Assembly: GCF_000002425.4 (NCBI RefSeq)
Contig: NC_037267.1
Location: 12,570,044-12,634,043 of the forward strand
Source: Physcomitrium patens
Taxonomy: Eukaryota > Streptophyta > Bryopsida > Funariales > Funariaceae
Direction: 5' to 3'
Length of the DNA: 64,000 bases
The position numbers and the translations under genes are program-made. Position 1 is the stretch's first letter, and every line of letters starts with the position of its first letter. Under the pieces are notes generated by a model, which did no database searches, was not told the DNA's origin, and worked only from the letters and a program-made list of their open reading frames with translations. Shown one piece after another: positions 1-10,624 of the stretch.

Positions 1-965
1 TAATACTTATGACAATTGAAATCAAATTCAAATATAATTAGTGAATATATTTTCTAAGAGTAAGCTCTATTTCAAAAATTAAGATCTTTGTTCCAAAGAT
101 AAAGCTAAAACTATGCTAAAACTTACTAGATTGTATATGAAGTTAAGCTTATTTAGATGCTTTAGATGAGATAATAAAAGGTTTGCTTGAATGTTTAAAT
201 GCTTTGATAAGTCATAAAGTTGAACTCTAAATGGTTTTCTTGTATTTTTAAATACTTTAATAAGTCATAAAATTAATTAGCATTATGTATAATAAATGGT
301 ATTTTTAGAAGTATTTTATTAGATTTTATTTAGGTTGGTATATGGTCATGTTAATAATTTTTTAAGTTATCAACATTCAAAACCATTAACAAATTTACTG
401 ACATTTAATATTTTGTCATTTTATTGGTTTTTATAACTTCTATCAATATTTTTTTTGTATTATATAATATATCTAAAATTTAATTTTTTGAATAAATAAA
501 TAAAAATATAAAAATCTTTTGAATTATAACTTAAATTTCATATAAAATATCATATTACTTCAAATAAATAAAATTCTTTATTTAATAATATAAGAATAAT
601 TTTAAAAAATATCTTATTAGGTCCATTATTATCACCATGAGGAAGAACTTAATGTGCTGAAGTCAATATAGTTAGATTTTTTAATTTATAACAATAATTC
701 TATGATAATTAATGATTTTAAAAAAATAAATAATTTTTTTTTAAAATAATCAAGTATAATATGATAAATTTAATTAAATTGGGTTTAATTAAATATTTTG
801 AATTTCTGTTTAGTATATCTTTTTATTTTTTATAAACATATTTTTATACTTTTTAAAATAAATAATATATTTTAAATCATTTTTTGTAATTTTTTTAAAG
901 AAATAATTATATAATAAAAAAAATATAAGCAACTATTTTGGTTAATTTAAATATAAATAATTTTT

Positions 966-968
<3 letters not shown>

Positions 969-1001
<33 letters not shown>
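969..1001. repeat. (TA)n microsatellite
   Basis: Uninterrupted TA dinucleotide repeat of about 16 units in the AT-rich desert. Confidence 0.95.
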
Positions 1002-1005
<4 letters not shown>

Positions 1006-1397
1006 ATAAATATAAACATAATATCTTAAATATTATTATTAAAACCTTTATTAAATCTTACTACATAATTATTTTTTATAAAATTTATTATATATGTAGA
1101 AGAATATTAAATTAATTCATATTTTTCTTAAATTAATCCATAATGAATAAAACATCCTTCTTATTTCTACCAAATCCATTATCAACTACTCTATTCAACT
1201 CTTAAATCTTGTAGGCTTTATTTTCAAATCTATTTTGCTTAAAGAAAAGATCTACATGTTATAGTAGATTTAAGATGAGGGTAGATGAAAGTAAAGTAGA
1301 TCTAAGAGCAAAGCAAAGTGGATCTAACAGACGCAGGATTTGAATTCTATTGACAATAGATTTATTAAAAAAATATATGAATTAATTTAGTATCTCC

Positions 1398-1400
<3 letters not shown>

Positions 1401-1451
<51 letters not shown>
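1401..1451. repeat. (TA)n microsatellite, the longest in the window
   Basis: Uninterrupted TA repeat of about 25 units. It is self-complementary and so able to form a cruciform. Confidence 0.95.
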
Positions 1452-1453
<2 letters not shown>

Positions 1454-4373
1454 ACATAATTTACTATTTTTTTTATTTATTTACTACTTTTTTTAAACAT
1501 AATAACATAATTCAAAACTAATATTTTTTTGTAAGTTGCAAGGCTTTAAACAAGGATTTTTTTTTTTTTTTTTTTATTATATCAAGTGTATCTACAAGTA
1601 GACCTTAATATAAGAATAGTAATCAATCTATCTGTCTTTTAATTTTAACTTTAATTTTTGTGCTACATTCTACAAATGATTTCTTTCAAAAAAATCAATA
1701 ATAATTGCAAAGTGTGTATTTATAAAAATCACTCTAATAATATAGGTAGGCCAAAATTATTTTTTTTTAGTCATAAAATAGTTGTATAATAATGGATTTT
1801 TTTTATAATAAGATCTTAAATAAATCACAAGATAATATTTAGAATTTTCTTTAAATAAATAGCTAAAATAAAAAAATAAAAAACCTTATGAGAATTACAA
1901 CTTGAATTTGCAACATATGTTTGAGCAACCAAATTTGTGTAATGATATATTTGGATATACTTAAAACTATATATTTCCTAAGATTCTTTGCATTAATTAA
2001 AAAATCATTCTAATATTGTAAGTTAAAATTCATTTTAAATTTTAAATTGATATCTTGTTTAAATAATTTAAAACCTGAATCTAAAGGAAGTATAGTAAAT
2101 TTTGCCTACCAAAGCATAAAGACATTTAGAAAACACTATCAACTTTGGTGGTTACTAGCAATAGAAAGAAAAAAGAATGTTATAGAAGTAATCAAAAAAT
2201 ATATAAGAACCATAATAAAGTTTTACATATTTTAATTTATTTAATTTTTTATCATACTTCTTGAGATTGAAAAATAATTTAACAAATTATTATATAATAT
2301 GTCCCTTTCATAATTTCAATTTACACATACGTACATATGTATATGTATATATATCAATACATACCACTTATTGGTGATATTTTGATTTTTAATTATTTTT
2401 TGAAAATCCAATCCTCATATCCAAATAGCGAAGACCAACAGTTAATGTGAGTCTTACTTTTTGTAGAAGTATTTTTTGTATATTTAAATCAATATTTTTT
2501 ATATGTATTATTTTAGAGTAATTTATTTATTTTTAAAAATATGAAAGATAGCGCTGTAATACTTAAATTCACAAATTCATTTTCATACATATATTACACA
2601 AAAAAGGAATAATTTTACTTTCAAAAAAATTCAAATATTAAAAAGATTGTTAGTTTTTAAAATTTATAGAAAATATTTATTATTTATTATTTATTATATA
2701 CGTTACTTGAGATGAGATTTTCACTGAACTTATGTAATTAAATATTATAGTATATTTTTGAAATAGGAAAAGAAAAGTTGATTCTTTATGTTACTGTTTA
2801 ATAGACTGATATGCACAGGCCATTGAGTGACATTGAGGATTAATAATTTTAAATAAGACATGTAGTTTATATATGTATTTTTACTATATATATGATAATT
2901 ATTTTTAATATTTTCGGTTATTAAAGATATAGTTAGTTAAATTTTTAAAATAATATTTTATGTAATATTATTTTTTTGTTTTAAACTCAAATCGAACAAT
3001 ACCATGGTAAGGAACAAAAAAAATATGGTAAATAAGTTCAGTATTTTAGAATCTTTGTGGTGGAAAGTAATATTAATCATCACAAAAACATTTACAACAC
3101 GATTTAACTTAATTAAGCATATAAGGTCAATTTTTTTTTATTATTAGATGTATGACAAATTTATTGTTAGTTTTTAGCTACAATCCTTCATTATAAAATC
3201 AATACCATTGTATCAATTATTAAAATACATAAGAAGCTTATTTTTCTTGTTATGTACATTTTTGCAACATCCAAATACTTATGACATGAATATGTTCTTT
3301 TTAGAGATTGATAGTACAGAAATGATTATTTTTCTTATATTGTATGAGCAAGTAGATCTTTGTATTGTTTCATTGCAAAGAACAAATTCTTTACAATTTT
3401 AGAGCAAGTAATCATCTTTCACGTATCATAACATATCTATGAATTATTAATATGGCCTTTGTAATTTGGCACATGTTTTAAAATTTAATAAAAAAATTCT
3501 AACACTAACTATTTACAAAATTATTAAACTTTTATCAACTATTTCAAAAATATCAATTATCATTGCATCGAATTTTTTTTTATCAAAACATCACTATATC
3601 TTTCTATAATGATTGTTATCAAGTATTTTTTTTTTAATTTTAATTTTTTAACAAAAAAATGCAATGTAAAAAGATACAATTGATTACAAAGATTGTGTTA
3701 ATACATTATAACAAACAACTTCAATCAAATTATTATATATATATGCAATTATGATGTTGCTAATGCCATTGCTGTTTTTACTATTGCTACTATAATATAC
3801 TTTCTACTTGATATATTTATTTATATATTTTCTTTAATTATTTAAAACAAGATTCTTTATTTAAATGGTTTGAAAGGTATTAAATAAAAGTAGCATGTGG
3901 TGGATGCAAGGTTGTGGTGGCAATAGCATAAAAATGTGGTGGCATTAGCAATTTCCATTACTTATATTAAAAAATACTAAATTAAATTTTATTTATTTAG
4001 TATCAAGTACATTAAAAATAAATTTTTTAAATGCAACTTCAACAAATTTGTAACACCACTATGTAACAACTTCCAAAAATAATTTTATAAATTTTAAAAT
4101 TATGATTAAAAATTTAACCACATAGTTTTTTTATTAATTCTTTTTAGTAGTATTTTAGTGGTTTTAAAATTATGATTGTTTTTTTTTTTTTTTTTCCCCT
4201 AAAACCATAAACAATTTAATTGACTTTTACAATATATTATTCTTTTCTGTTAATTAATATTATTTATTATAGGAAAAAAGTATTAAGTATTAGAGGCTAT
4301 TAGTCATAGAAGTTGTGCATTGAAGGCAAGATGGTATTAGGGACATAATCCTTAGAACCTTCTAGAGATAAGT

Positions 4374-4391
4374 TTCTAGAACCTTCTAGAA
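4374..4391 (+). promoter_or_regulatory. Perfect four-module heat-shock element in the 5' LTR
   Basis: Alternating TTC and GAA triplets spaced exactly by two bases: TTC 4374-4376, GAA 4379-4381, TTC 4384-4386, GAA 4389-4391. This is the recognition pattern of heat-shock transcription factors. It lies about 200 bp upstream of the LTR TATA box. Function is inferred from the match only. Confidence 0.75.
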
Positions 4392-4402
4392 GCAAGTCTT
4401 TG

Positions 4403-4420
4403 GAACCTTCTAGAAGCTTC
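4403..4420 (+). promoter_or_regulatory. Second perfect four-module heat-shock element
   Basis: GAA 4403-4405, TTC 4408-4410, GAA 4413-4415, TTC 4418-4420, each separated by two bases. With the element at 4374-4391 it forms a cluster that is repeated in the next LTR tandem unit and in the 3' LTR at 10693-10710. Confidence 0.75.
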
Positions 4421-4474
4421 TTAGTTGGTAGAAGATGTTAGGGACATAGTCCTTAGAACCTTCTAGACATAAGT

Positions 4475-4516
4475 TTCTAGAACCTTCTAGAAGCAAGTCT
4501 CTGGAACCTTCTAGAA
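4475..4516 (+). promoter_or_regulatory. Heat-shock-element array in the second LTR tandem unit
   Basis: A four-module element (TTC 4475-4477, GAA 4480-4482, TTC 4485-4487, GAA 4490-4492) is followed by a three-module element (GAA 4504-4506, TTC 4509-4511, GAA 4514-4516). The fourth triplet is damaged by one base. Most of this duplicated block is absent from the 3' LTR, so module number varies between the two LTRs. Confidence 0.7.
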
Positions 4517-4592
4517 GCTTTCTAGTTAGTAGAAGTTGCTTGAGAAGCTTCCTAGTTGATAGAAGTTACTTGAGAAGCTTCCTAAATAGGAG

Positions 4593-4599
4593 TATATAT
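4593..4599 (+). promoter_or_regulatory. TATA box of the element A LTR
   Basis: TATATAT motif downstream of the heat-shock-element arrays, in the position expected of an LTR U3 promoter. The same sequence is kept in the 3' LTR at about 10820-10826. Transcription would start some 25-35 bp further on. Confidence 0.65.
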
Positions 4600-4809
4600 T
4601 GGAATCGAGGCTGAAGAATTCTTCAGTTTCGATAATACATCTCTTGGAGCTCTAGCTCACCTCTCTGGTGTTGTTCTCATCTGATTAATCTAGTTTTTGC
4701 CAGTTCTTCTTGAACTTCTTGTTAGATCTCGAGTCTGTATTTCTGTGTCCGTGACAGTTTGTCGAGATTTCACTCACCTCAGATATCAAAGCTAGTTTCT
4801 TCTTTATTA

Positions 4810-4994
4810 GAGTGTGGATTACCCCTCTGCTTAGAAGTGTACTAGCATTTTAGAGGTTGAGGATTACCCTCCTCTAAACTGGTACTTCTTTTGTTACAAT
4901 ATTGGAGTCTTATTCTTCTTGGAGAGAGTGGATTACCCCTTTTCTTGAAGCTCTTAAGGCATTTTAGAGGTTGCGAAGTACCCTCCTCTAAACC
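4810..4994 (+). repeat. Direct repeat in the 5' leader of element A
   Basis: Two diverged copies of a roughly 70-bp unit (about 4810-4880 and 4926-4994). They share blocks around GTGGATTACCCC and GCATTTTAGAGGTTG and end in ACCCTCCTCTAAAC. A relic of the same block is recognisable in the leader of the other chromovirus at about 61840-61875, so the leader repeat predates the split of the two elements. Confidence 0.75.
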
Positions 4995-5036
4995 AATATT
5001 GTCTTCTTGTAGAGTCATTTCTGTCCTTCTCTTAGA

Positions 5037-6061
5037 ATGGCCGGGGGCCAAGACATTAGTATGACAGAAAGTTCGGAGTCCAACTTGGATGCTATCATGA
5101 ATGCCCTCGCTACGTTATCGCAAAGAACTGCAGGGATTGAAGGAGTTGTGGCAAGGCTTCATAATGATAGAGCATCTGGGATGGCACAATCTAGGTTGCA
5201 CCAGCCTCAAACTTCTGCACTTGGAGAAGCAACTTTACCTCAGGTTTGACAAGCACCGCTGGTTCTACAACATAAAGAGCCCCGAGTTAGCCTTCTGGAC
5301 AAGTTCGATGGTACGCGTTCCAAGTTTCGAGGATTCGTCAACCAAATCAGGTTGATAACAGTTTTACAGCCCGAACGCTATCCAATGGAGGAGTCACGTG
5401 TTGGGCTTGTTGGAACCTTACTTACAGGACAAGCTCTATCATGGTTTGCTCTTTTGTTTGAGAAACGATCGTCCATACTAAACAACTTTGAAACCTTTTT
5501 GAAAGCATTTACGGAAGTATTTGGTAAACACGATACGGTTCGATGGGCTACAACAAAGATCCGGTCACTACGACAAGGGATGCGCTCTACATCAGTCTAT
5601 GCATCGGACTTCATGTAATTAGCATGCGACATCAATTGGGACGAGAAGCGTTGATAAGTCAATTCTATTGGAGTTTAAGGGACGATGTGAAGGATTTGCT
5701 GTTAACTCTTCCTGATCCGTAAATGCTCAACGAAGCTATTAGCCAAGTTGTGAAGTGCGATAATCGCCTATTCCAATGCTGCCAAGACCAACGTTCAAGA
5801 CAACATATGGTTCGCCACGCCCCAACTATGTCGGAAAGCAGCGTGAATTCACATTCAGAGCTGGAAGACATGCAAATTGATGCGATACGTGTCAAATCCC
5901 TTACTCTAGAAGAAAAAAAGTAGCATATGGAGGAAGGGCTATGCTTGTATTGCGGTGAAGAAGGCTACAAAGTTGGAAACTGTCTCAAGAAGCAAAATCG
6001 ACGTATTATCAAGACTAGAGGCATGTTTATTCAGGAAAACGAGGATGCCCAGCCACAATAG
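5037..6061 (+). pseudogene. gag of element A (broken)
   Basis: Starts at an ATG after the leader. The middle section resembles retrotransposon gag/capsid (around TGQALSWFALLFEK), and a zinc knuckle follows at about 5940-5982. The knuckle reads C-x2-C-x4-Y-x4-C, so the histidine ligand is tyrosine, a C-to-T change. In-frame stops lie at 5247, 5616, 5720 and 5921, and the frame shifts by one base near 5645. Each stop can be derived from CGA, CAA or CAG by one C-to-T change. A further stop at 6059 separates this frame from pol, which is one frame over; it may be the natural end of gag or another break. Confidence 0.88.
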
Positions 6062-6063
6062 GA

Positions 6064-9000
6064 ATGATGCGGCTGGACAATGAAATATCGCAACAACAAT
6101 CAGGTTCCTTTCTTTCTGCTCAACTTGCCTTTTATTTTACAATCCCTTTGCTTATTGGCCCTCAGAAACTGAGAACCTTAGCATTATTAGATTCAAGAGC
6201 ATCTGCTTATTTCTTAGATGAAGAATTTACGAAGCATCATAAGATCCCTTTAGTACAAAAATCCAAACCTGTTCACGTTGAGGTCATAGATGGGCGACCT
6301 TTATTGTTTGGTAGTGTCACCCATGAATCAGAACCTATAGAAATGACGTTTAAGGGCCATAGTACTCATATTATTTTCAATATTATTAGAACTCCATCAA
6401 ATTCTGTTATTCTTAGTCTTTCTTGGTTGGAAAAGCATAACTCATCCATAGATTGGAAGTTGCGGAAGATGACCTTTCCCACAAAACCACCCAAGAGCAA
6501 GCCTAGTAGAAAACCCCGAATAGAGAAATTCTTATTTATTGGAGCAAGGGCCTTTATAAGATCGTCTAAAGAAGGCACACCGTTTGTCATTTATGCGACT
6601 CCAACTACCGGGGAGAAGATCTCGACAGCAAGTATATGGGAGCAATATAAGAATTTTAAAGACGTGTTTCAAAAGAAAAATGCCGACATGCTACCAGAAC
6701 ACAGACCATATGATTGCGCCATAAACTTACAGGAAGGAGCACAACCACCTTTTGGCCCAATCTATAATCTATCGCAGACGGAGTTGCGGAAGTACATCGA
6801 CGAGAATCTAGCCAAGAACTTCATCCGTCATTCAAAATCATCAGCTGGAGCATCCATCTTATTTGTGAAGAAGAAAGATGGCTCATTGCGGATGTGCGTA
6901 GACTATCGAGGCTTCAACAAGGTAACAAAGAAGAATCGTTATCCGTTATCCTTGATTTCTAGTCTCTTAGAACAACTTGGATATGCAAGGATTTTTACAA
7001 AAATTGATCCAATGGGAGCTTACAACCTCGTACGAATCAAGGAAGGAGATGAGTGGAAGACAGCGTTTTGTACAAGGTATGGCCATTTTGAGTATAATGT
7101 CATGCCTTTTGGTCTTACCAATGCTCCAGCGGTCTTTCAATATATGATGAATGATATTTTCTGAGAGTACCTTGACGATTTTGTTGTCATCTATTTAGAT
7201 GATATTCTGATATTCTCCAAAAATGAGAAAGAGAATGAAAAGCACGTTCGTTTGGTCTTGGAGAAACTACGCAAGCAAGGACTATATGCTAAGTTGGAGA
7301 AGTGTTTATTTCATCAAATAGAGATGGAGTTTTTGGGGTTCATTGCGACTATGGAAGGCTTGAAGATGGACCCCAAGAAGGTGGAAGCAATCGTGTCCTG
7401 GGAGGTTCCGAAGACGGTGAGAGACGTACAATGCTTTCTTGGCTTTGCCAACTTCTATCGGATCTTCATCAAGAATTACTTTCAAGTTGTTGCTCCTCTC
7501 ACTCGGTTGACATGCAAGGATAAGCTGGAATGGAGACCTCTAGCGGAGAAGGCGTTTCAAGACCTGAAGACCACATTTACTATGGCTCCAATCTTGGTAC
7601 ATCCAGACTTTACAAAGGCCTTTTATTTAAAAACTGATGCTTCGGATTTTACTTTGGAAGCTGTACTTTCACAAATGGGAGAAGACAAGAAGCTCCATCC
7701 AGTTGCATTCTATTCTCGAAAGTTCTCTGCTGCTGAAATCAATTATGAGATCCACGATAAGGAACTTCTTGCTATAGTGGATTCTTTCCAAGAATGGCAT
7801 CATTTTCTTGAAAGAGCTGCACACCCAGTGACCGTATACACAGATCACAAGAATTTGGAGTATTTCATGTCGGCTCGAGTTCTAAATTGACGTCAAGCTC
7901 GGTGGAGTATGTTGCTATCTAGGTTCGATTTGGTTATCACTTATCGACCTGAAAAGCAGCAAGGACTATCTGATGCCTTATCGAGGAGATCATATCTTGT
8001 TCCAAAGGCTGGAGAAGTAGCGTTTGATCAACAATGTACGACATTGTTGAAGCCATAGCAATTTCGGCTTTGTGCTACTATTGTACCAATTGATGTTGAC
8101 TTCTTGAATCAGGTACGTGCCGCGACCATTAAAGATTCAGTAGCCATTGATATCAAGCAGCGTGCCAATGACGACAAATTCAAGGTAGAGAGAGATCTTT
8201 TATACTTTGAGGAGCAGTTGCATATCCCAAAAGGACCAGCACGGCTCCGAGTTCTTCAATCTCGCCACGATTTTCCAGTTGCGAGACATTTTGGATTCAA
8301 CAAGACCTTGGAGCTTATTTCTCGAGATTTTTGGTGGCCCCAAATGTGGAAGGATGTGAAAGATTTTGTCCTCTCCTGCGACATCTATTCAAGATCCAAG
8401 AATCCTCGGCATCGCCCTTATGGACTCCTACAGCCATTGCCGATTCCACGTTGATCATGGTCTTCAGTTTCTATGGACTTCATCATGGACCTTCCATCAT
8501 CGAACTCATTTGACAGCATCTTTATCGTGGTAGATCGGCTTACAAAGATGGTGCACTTTGTTCCTTATAAGAAGACATCGTCCAGTGAAGTCACAGCAAG
8601 GCTCTTTCTCGATAATGTGTATCGATATCATGGACTACTAGATGATATCATATCAGATCGAGGAACCCAATTTGTATCAAAGTTTTGGAAATCTCTCTTT
8701 GAAATACTGAAGGTGGATATCAAACTTTCTTTGGCTTTTCATCCTCAAACTGACGGACAAACGGAACGGATGAACCAAGTCTTGGAACAATACTTACGAT
8801 GCAGCATCAATTATCAGCAAGACGATTGGACCACATATCTGTCACTAGCCAAGTTTGCATATAACAACACCCTCCATGCGTCGACTCAATACATACCATT
8901 CTTTTCCAACTATGGGTATCATCCAAAGCTTGATTTATTGAGTCCGTCAAGAAATAACAATCTAGCAGCTGAAGGATTTGCAAAACAACTATCAGAGCTT

Positions 9001-9525
9001 CAAAATATGTTGAAGCTTCAATTACAATCTGCTCAAGAATCCTACAAGGCGTCTGCAGATAGATTTCGGAATCAAGCACCTACTTTCAAAATTGGAGATA
9101 AAGCATGGCTTCTTCGACAGAATATTAAGACCAAGCGACCATGTGATAAGTTGGACTATCAAAGATTGGGACCATTTATCATCCAGAAGCAAATCAATCC
9201 AATGGCGTACCATCTAGAATTACCGGCTTCTATGAAGGTACATCCAATCTTTCATGTTTCTCTGTTAGAGCCTTATCGAGAGTCGTCTTTTCCTAGAAGA
9301 GTACAATATCCGCCACTTAGTATTGAGATCGAGAACCATGAGGAATACGAGGTTGAAAAGGTACTGGATTCACAGCGAAGGTGGGGCAAGTTGGAGTATC
9401 TTGTTCATTGGTGCGACTACGACATTAATGAGCAAACGTGGGAGCCAGCTGAAAATCTCACCAATGCGCCGCAAAAGGTACAGGAGTTTCATCAACAACA
9501 TCCTCATAAACCTAAGCCGGTTTGA
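6064..9525 (+). pseudogene. pol of element A: protease-RT-RNase H-integrase-chromodomain (broken)
   Basis: A single continuous frame, interrupted only by stops at 7162, 7888, 8056 and 8452. Protease: the active site reads DSR where DSG is expected (about 6190-6210). Reverse transcriptase: YLDD catalytic box just after the 7162 stop. RNase H: TDAS motif near 7636. Integrase: the HHCC zinc site has lost its last cysteine (CDIY), while the DD-E residues are present in MDFIMDLP, DRGTQF and DGQTER. A chromodomain closes the protein (9343-9522) and keeps the aromatic residues of a methyl-lysine cage (EYEVEK, then W-x-x-Y). All four stops fit C-to-T changes, and the protease and zinc-site losses are also transitions. 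The copy cannot make functional enzyme as written. Confidence 0.93.
9343..9522 (+). other. Chromodomain at the integrase C terminus of element A
   Basis: About 55 residues from EYEVEK through TWEPAENL to the C terminus, matching the fold signature of HP1-type chromodomains (VEKVLD, EYLVHW, TWEPAENL). Chromodomains of this class guide integration to chromatin carrying histone methylation; that role is known for the family and inferred here. The aromatic cage positions (Tyr, Trp, Tyr) appear intact. Confidence 0.85.
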
Positions 9526-9663
9526 CGATAGCTTCGTTCTGAAGCTTGCTCACCCAAGAATATAAGAAAGGGAGAGAGCACCACCAAAATTCGTAGTTGA
9601 TGTAGTTATTTTCTCCAAGATAAAATAGAATTTTTTTCAATAGCCATAGTTTGGTCTTCTAAT

Positions 9664-9828
9664 ATGGATAGCCAAGAGACAGATACTATGCCAGTCAAAT
9701 TATCTCAACCGACTAGCTCACGAAGGCGACTCCGAGATGAAGAATTGCCTACACCACGACGACGACGGAGTGTCAAAGACAAAGACTTGATGAGGAAAAA
9801 TATACACAAAAAGGCTATCTCGATATAA
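9664..9828 (+). CDS. Extra 3' frame of element A, arginine-rich first part
   Basis: A clean ATG-to-stop frame of 54 codons begins 138 bp after the pol stop, outside gag-pol. It starts MDSQETDTMP and contains two arginine clusters (SRRRLRDEE and PRRRRSV), followed by a lysine-rich tail. A second open stretch (10344-10544) resumes after the solo LTR insertion. Plant chromoviruses usually end with the chromodomain, so this looks like an added frame, perhaps a nucleic-acid-binding or antisense-derived accessory gene. Whether the two parts were once one frame is not known, and a chance frame cannot be excluded. Confidence 0.4.
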   Translation: MDSQETDTMPVKLSQPTSSRRRLRDEELPTPRRRRSVKDKDLMRKNIHKKAISI

Positions 9829-9854
9829 TAAGTCAAAATATAAACAAGTAGGTA

Positions 9855-10322
9855 TATTAAAAGGAAACTGGAATGGCTATTGCCACAAGACAAGAAACTA
9901 AAGACTCTTGAATCTGGACTAGAAGCAAGAAAGGAGTTGACAAGAGTGAAGAAGCCTTCACTCTTGTCTCTATATATACTATCTAACTAGGGGCTACGTG
10001 GCGACGTTCTATAGGACCTCCAATATGTGTTGACTTTGTAGGACACATGCCTTGACTTACAAGGCAAGTTTTTCTACGTGTGGGCCACATAGTTAGCTTG
10101 ATCTTCAAGCTAACAACATGTGTGGCACATGGCCAACTTGTTGACCACGTTTCTAATCCAAAAAGTCAATTAAAGACACCTATGAAGTCAAAGCAGCGTC
10201 TAGGAAGTTTCTAAGAAGCTTTCATATTAAATATTATAGAATTAACTTACTTTTATCTACTTTTACTTACTTCTACCTATTTCTATATGTAATTATTAGC
10301 TTACATGATTATGGCCGTGACA
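9855..10322 (-). mobile_element. Solo LTR of family LTR-B nested in element A
   Basis: 468 bp closely matching the LTR at 56126-56572 and, in reverse complement, the LTR at about 61105-61568. Element A sequence continues on both sides, so only one LTR of the invader remains, as after LTR-LTR recombination. Orientation is minus, judged from the polypurine tract of the related copy at 56578-56589. The outer dinucleotide reads TA where the 56126 copy has TG; the other end is CA. No convincing target duplication is visible. The insertion is younger than element A. Confidence 0.85.
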
Positions 10323-10343
10323 CGGAGGATACCGAGTAAGTGA

Positions 10344-10544
10344 TCACTGGTGATTGTATTTGAGTCCGAGCCTCCTAATGACGGTCAGCCAGAAGGCGTG
10401 TTTGTAGGACAATTTCACAATGAGGACACGGAAGTTCATGCTTGGTCAGAAGTTGAAGGAGTGGGCCACTACTGTTGGCTTCAAGGGCCGATGAACCACT
10501 TGCCTCATGAACAACAATTGGAGTTCATAGCAGACATTATATGA
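10344..10544 (+). CDS. Extra 3' frame of element A, second part
   Basis: Open for about 66 codons with no ATG at its start, ending at a TGA just before the 3' noncoding region. It is acidic and aromatic (VFVGQFHNEDTEVHAW, GHYCWLQGPMNHLP). It may be the distal half of the frame that starts at 9664, cut by the LTR-B insertion. A weakly similar block, Y-C-x-W-L with a downstream N-x-L, can be read on the minus strand of the decayed element at about 56700-56750, which hints that the frame is old. No known domain recognised. Confidence 0.4.
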   Translation, partial: SLVIVFESEPPNDGQPEGVFVGQFHNEDTEVHAWSEVEGVGHYCWLQGPMNHLPHEQQLEFIADII

Positions 10545-10610
10545 CAGATCTTCATTTTCTTGCGTTGGTACTGATTAACAACAACATTGCTTCTCAGAGA
10601 CCTCGAAGCT

Positions 10611-10624
10611 AAAGGAGGGGGTGA
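10611..10624 (+). other. Polypurine tract of element A
   Basis: AAAGGAGGGGGTGA directly abuts the TG that opens the 3' LTR. This is the expected site for priming plus-strand DNA synthesis. Confidence 0.85.

Larger units (their letters stand above)
1..4334. other. AT-rich intergenic desert with (TA)n tracts
   Basis: No gene is supported here. The sequence is strongly A+T rich, with poly-A/T runs and two long TA dinucleotide tracts (about 969-1001 and 1401-1451). Short open frames at 2047-2235 and 3208-3402 are low-complexity, begin with non-ATG codons and resemble nothing I know. A slightly less AT-rich patch at 1140-1360 may be an old repeat but has no diagnostic motif. Base composition matches the transposon-rich deserts elsewhere in the window. 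Confidence 0.7.
4335..4756 (+). repeat. 5' LTR of element A
   Basis: 422 bp, ending in CA. The canonical first dinucleotide TG reads TA here but TG in the 3' copy, a G-to-A change. It contains an internal tandem duplication of about 100 bp (units 4335-4435 and about 4436-4536), each carrying heat-shock-element arrays, then a TATA box at about 4593-4599. The 3' LTR lacks most of the second unit. The sequence just after the LTR has no perfect initiator-tRNA-Met primer site. A similar string, ATATCAAAGC, lies some 27 bp downstream at 4783-4792, so the primer site is uncertain. Confidence 0.93.

Noticed and set aside
6366-6590. Minus-strand frames within element A pol, and similar ones at 8807-9079 and 9022-9213
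   Set aside because: Shadows of pol. The plus-strand frame has the RT/integrase motifs.
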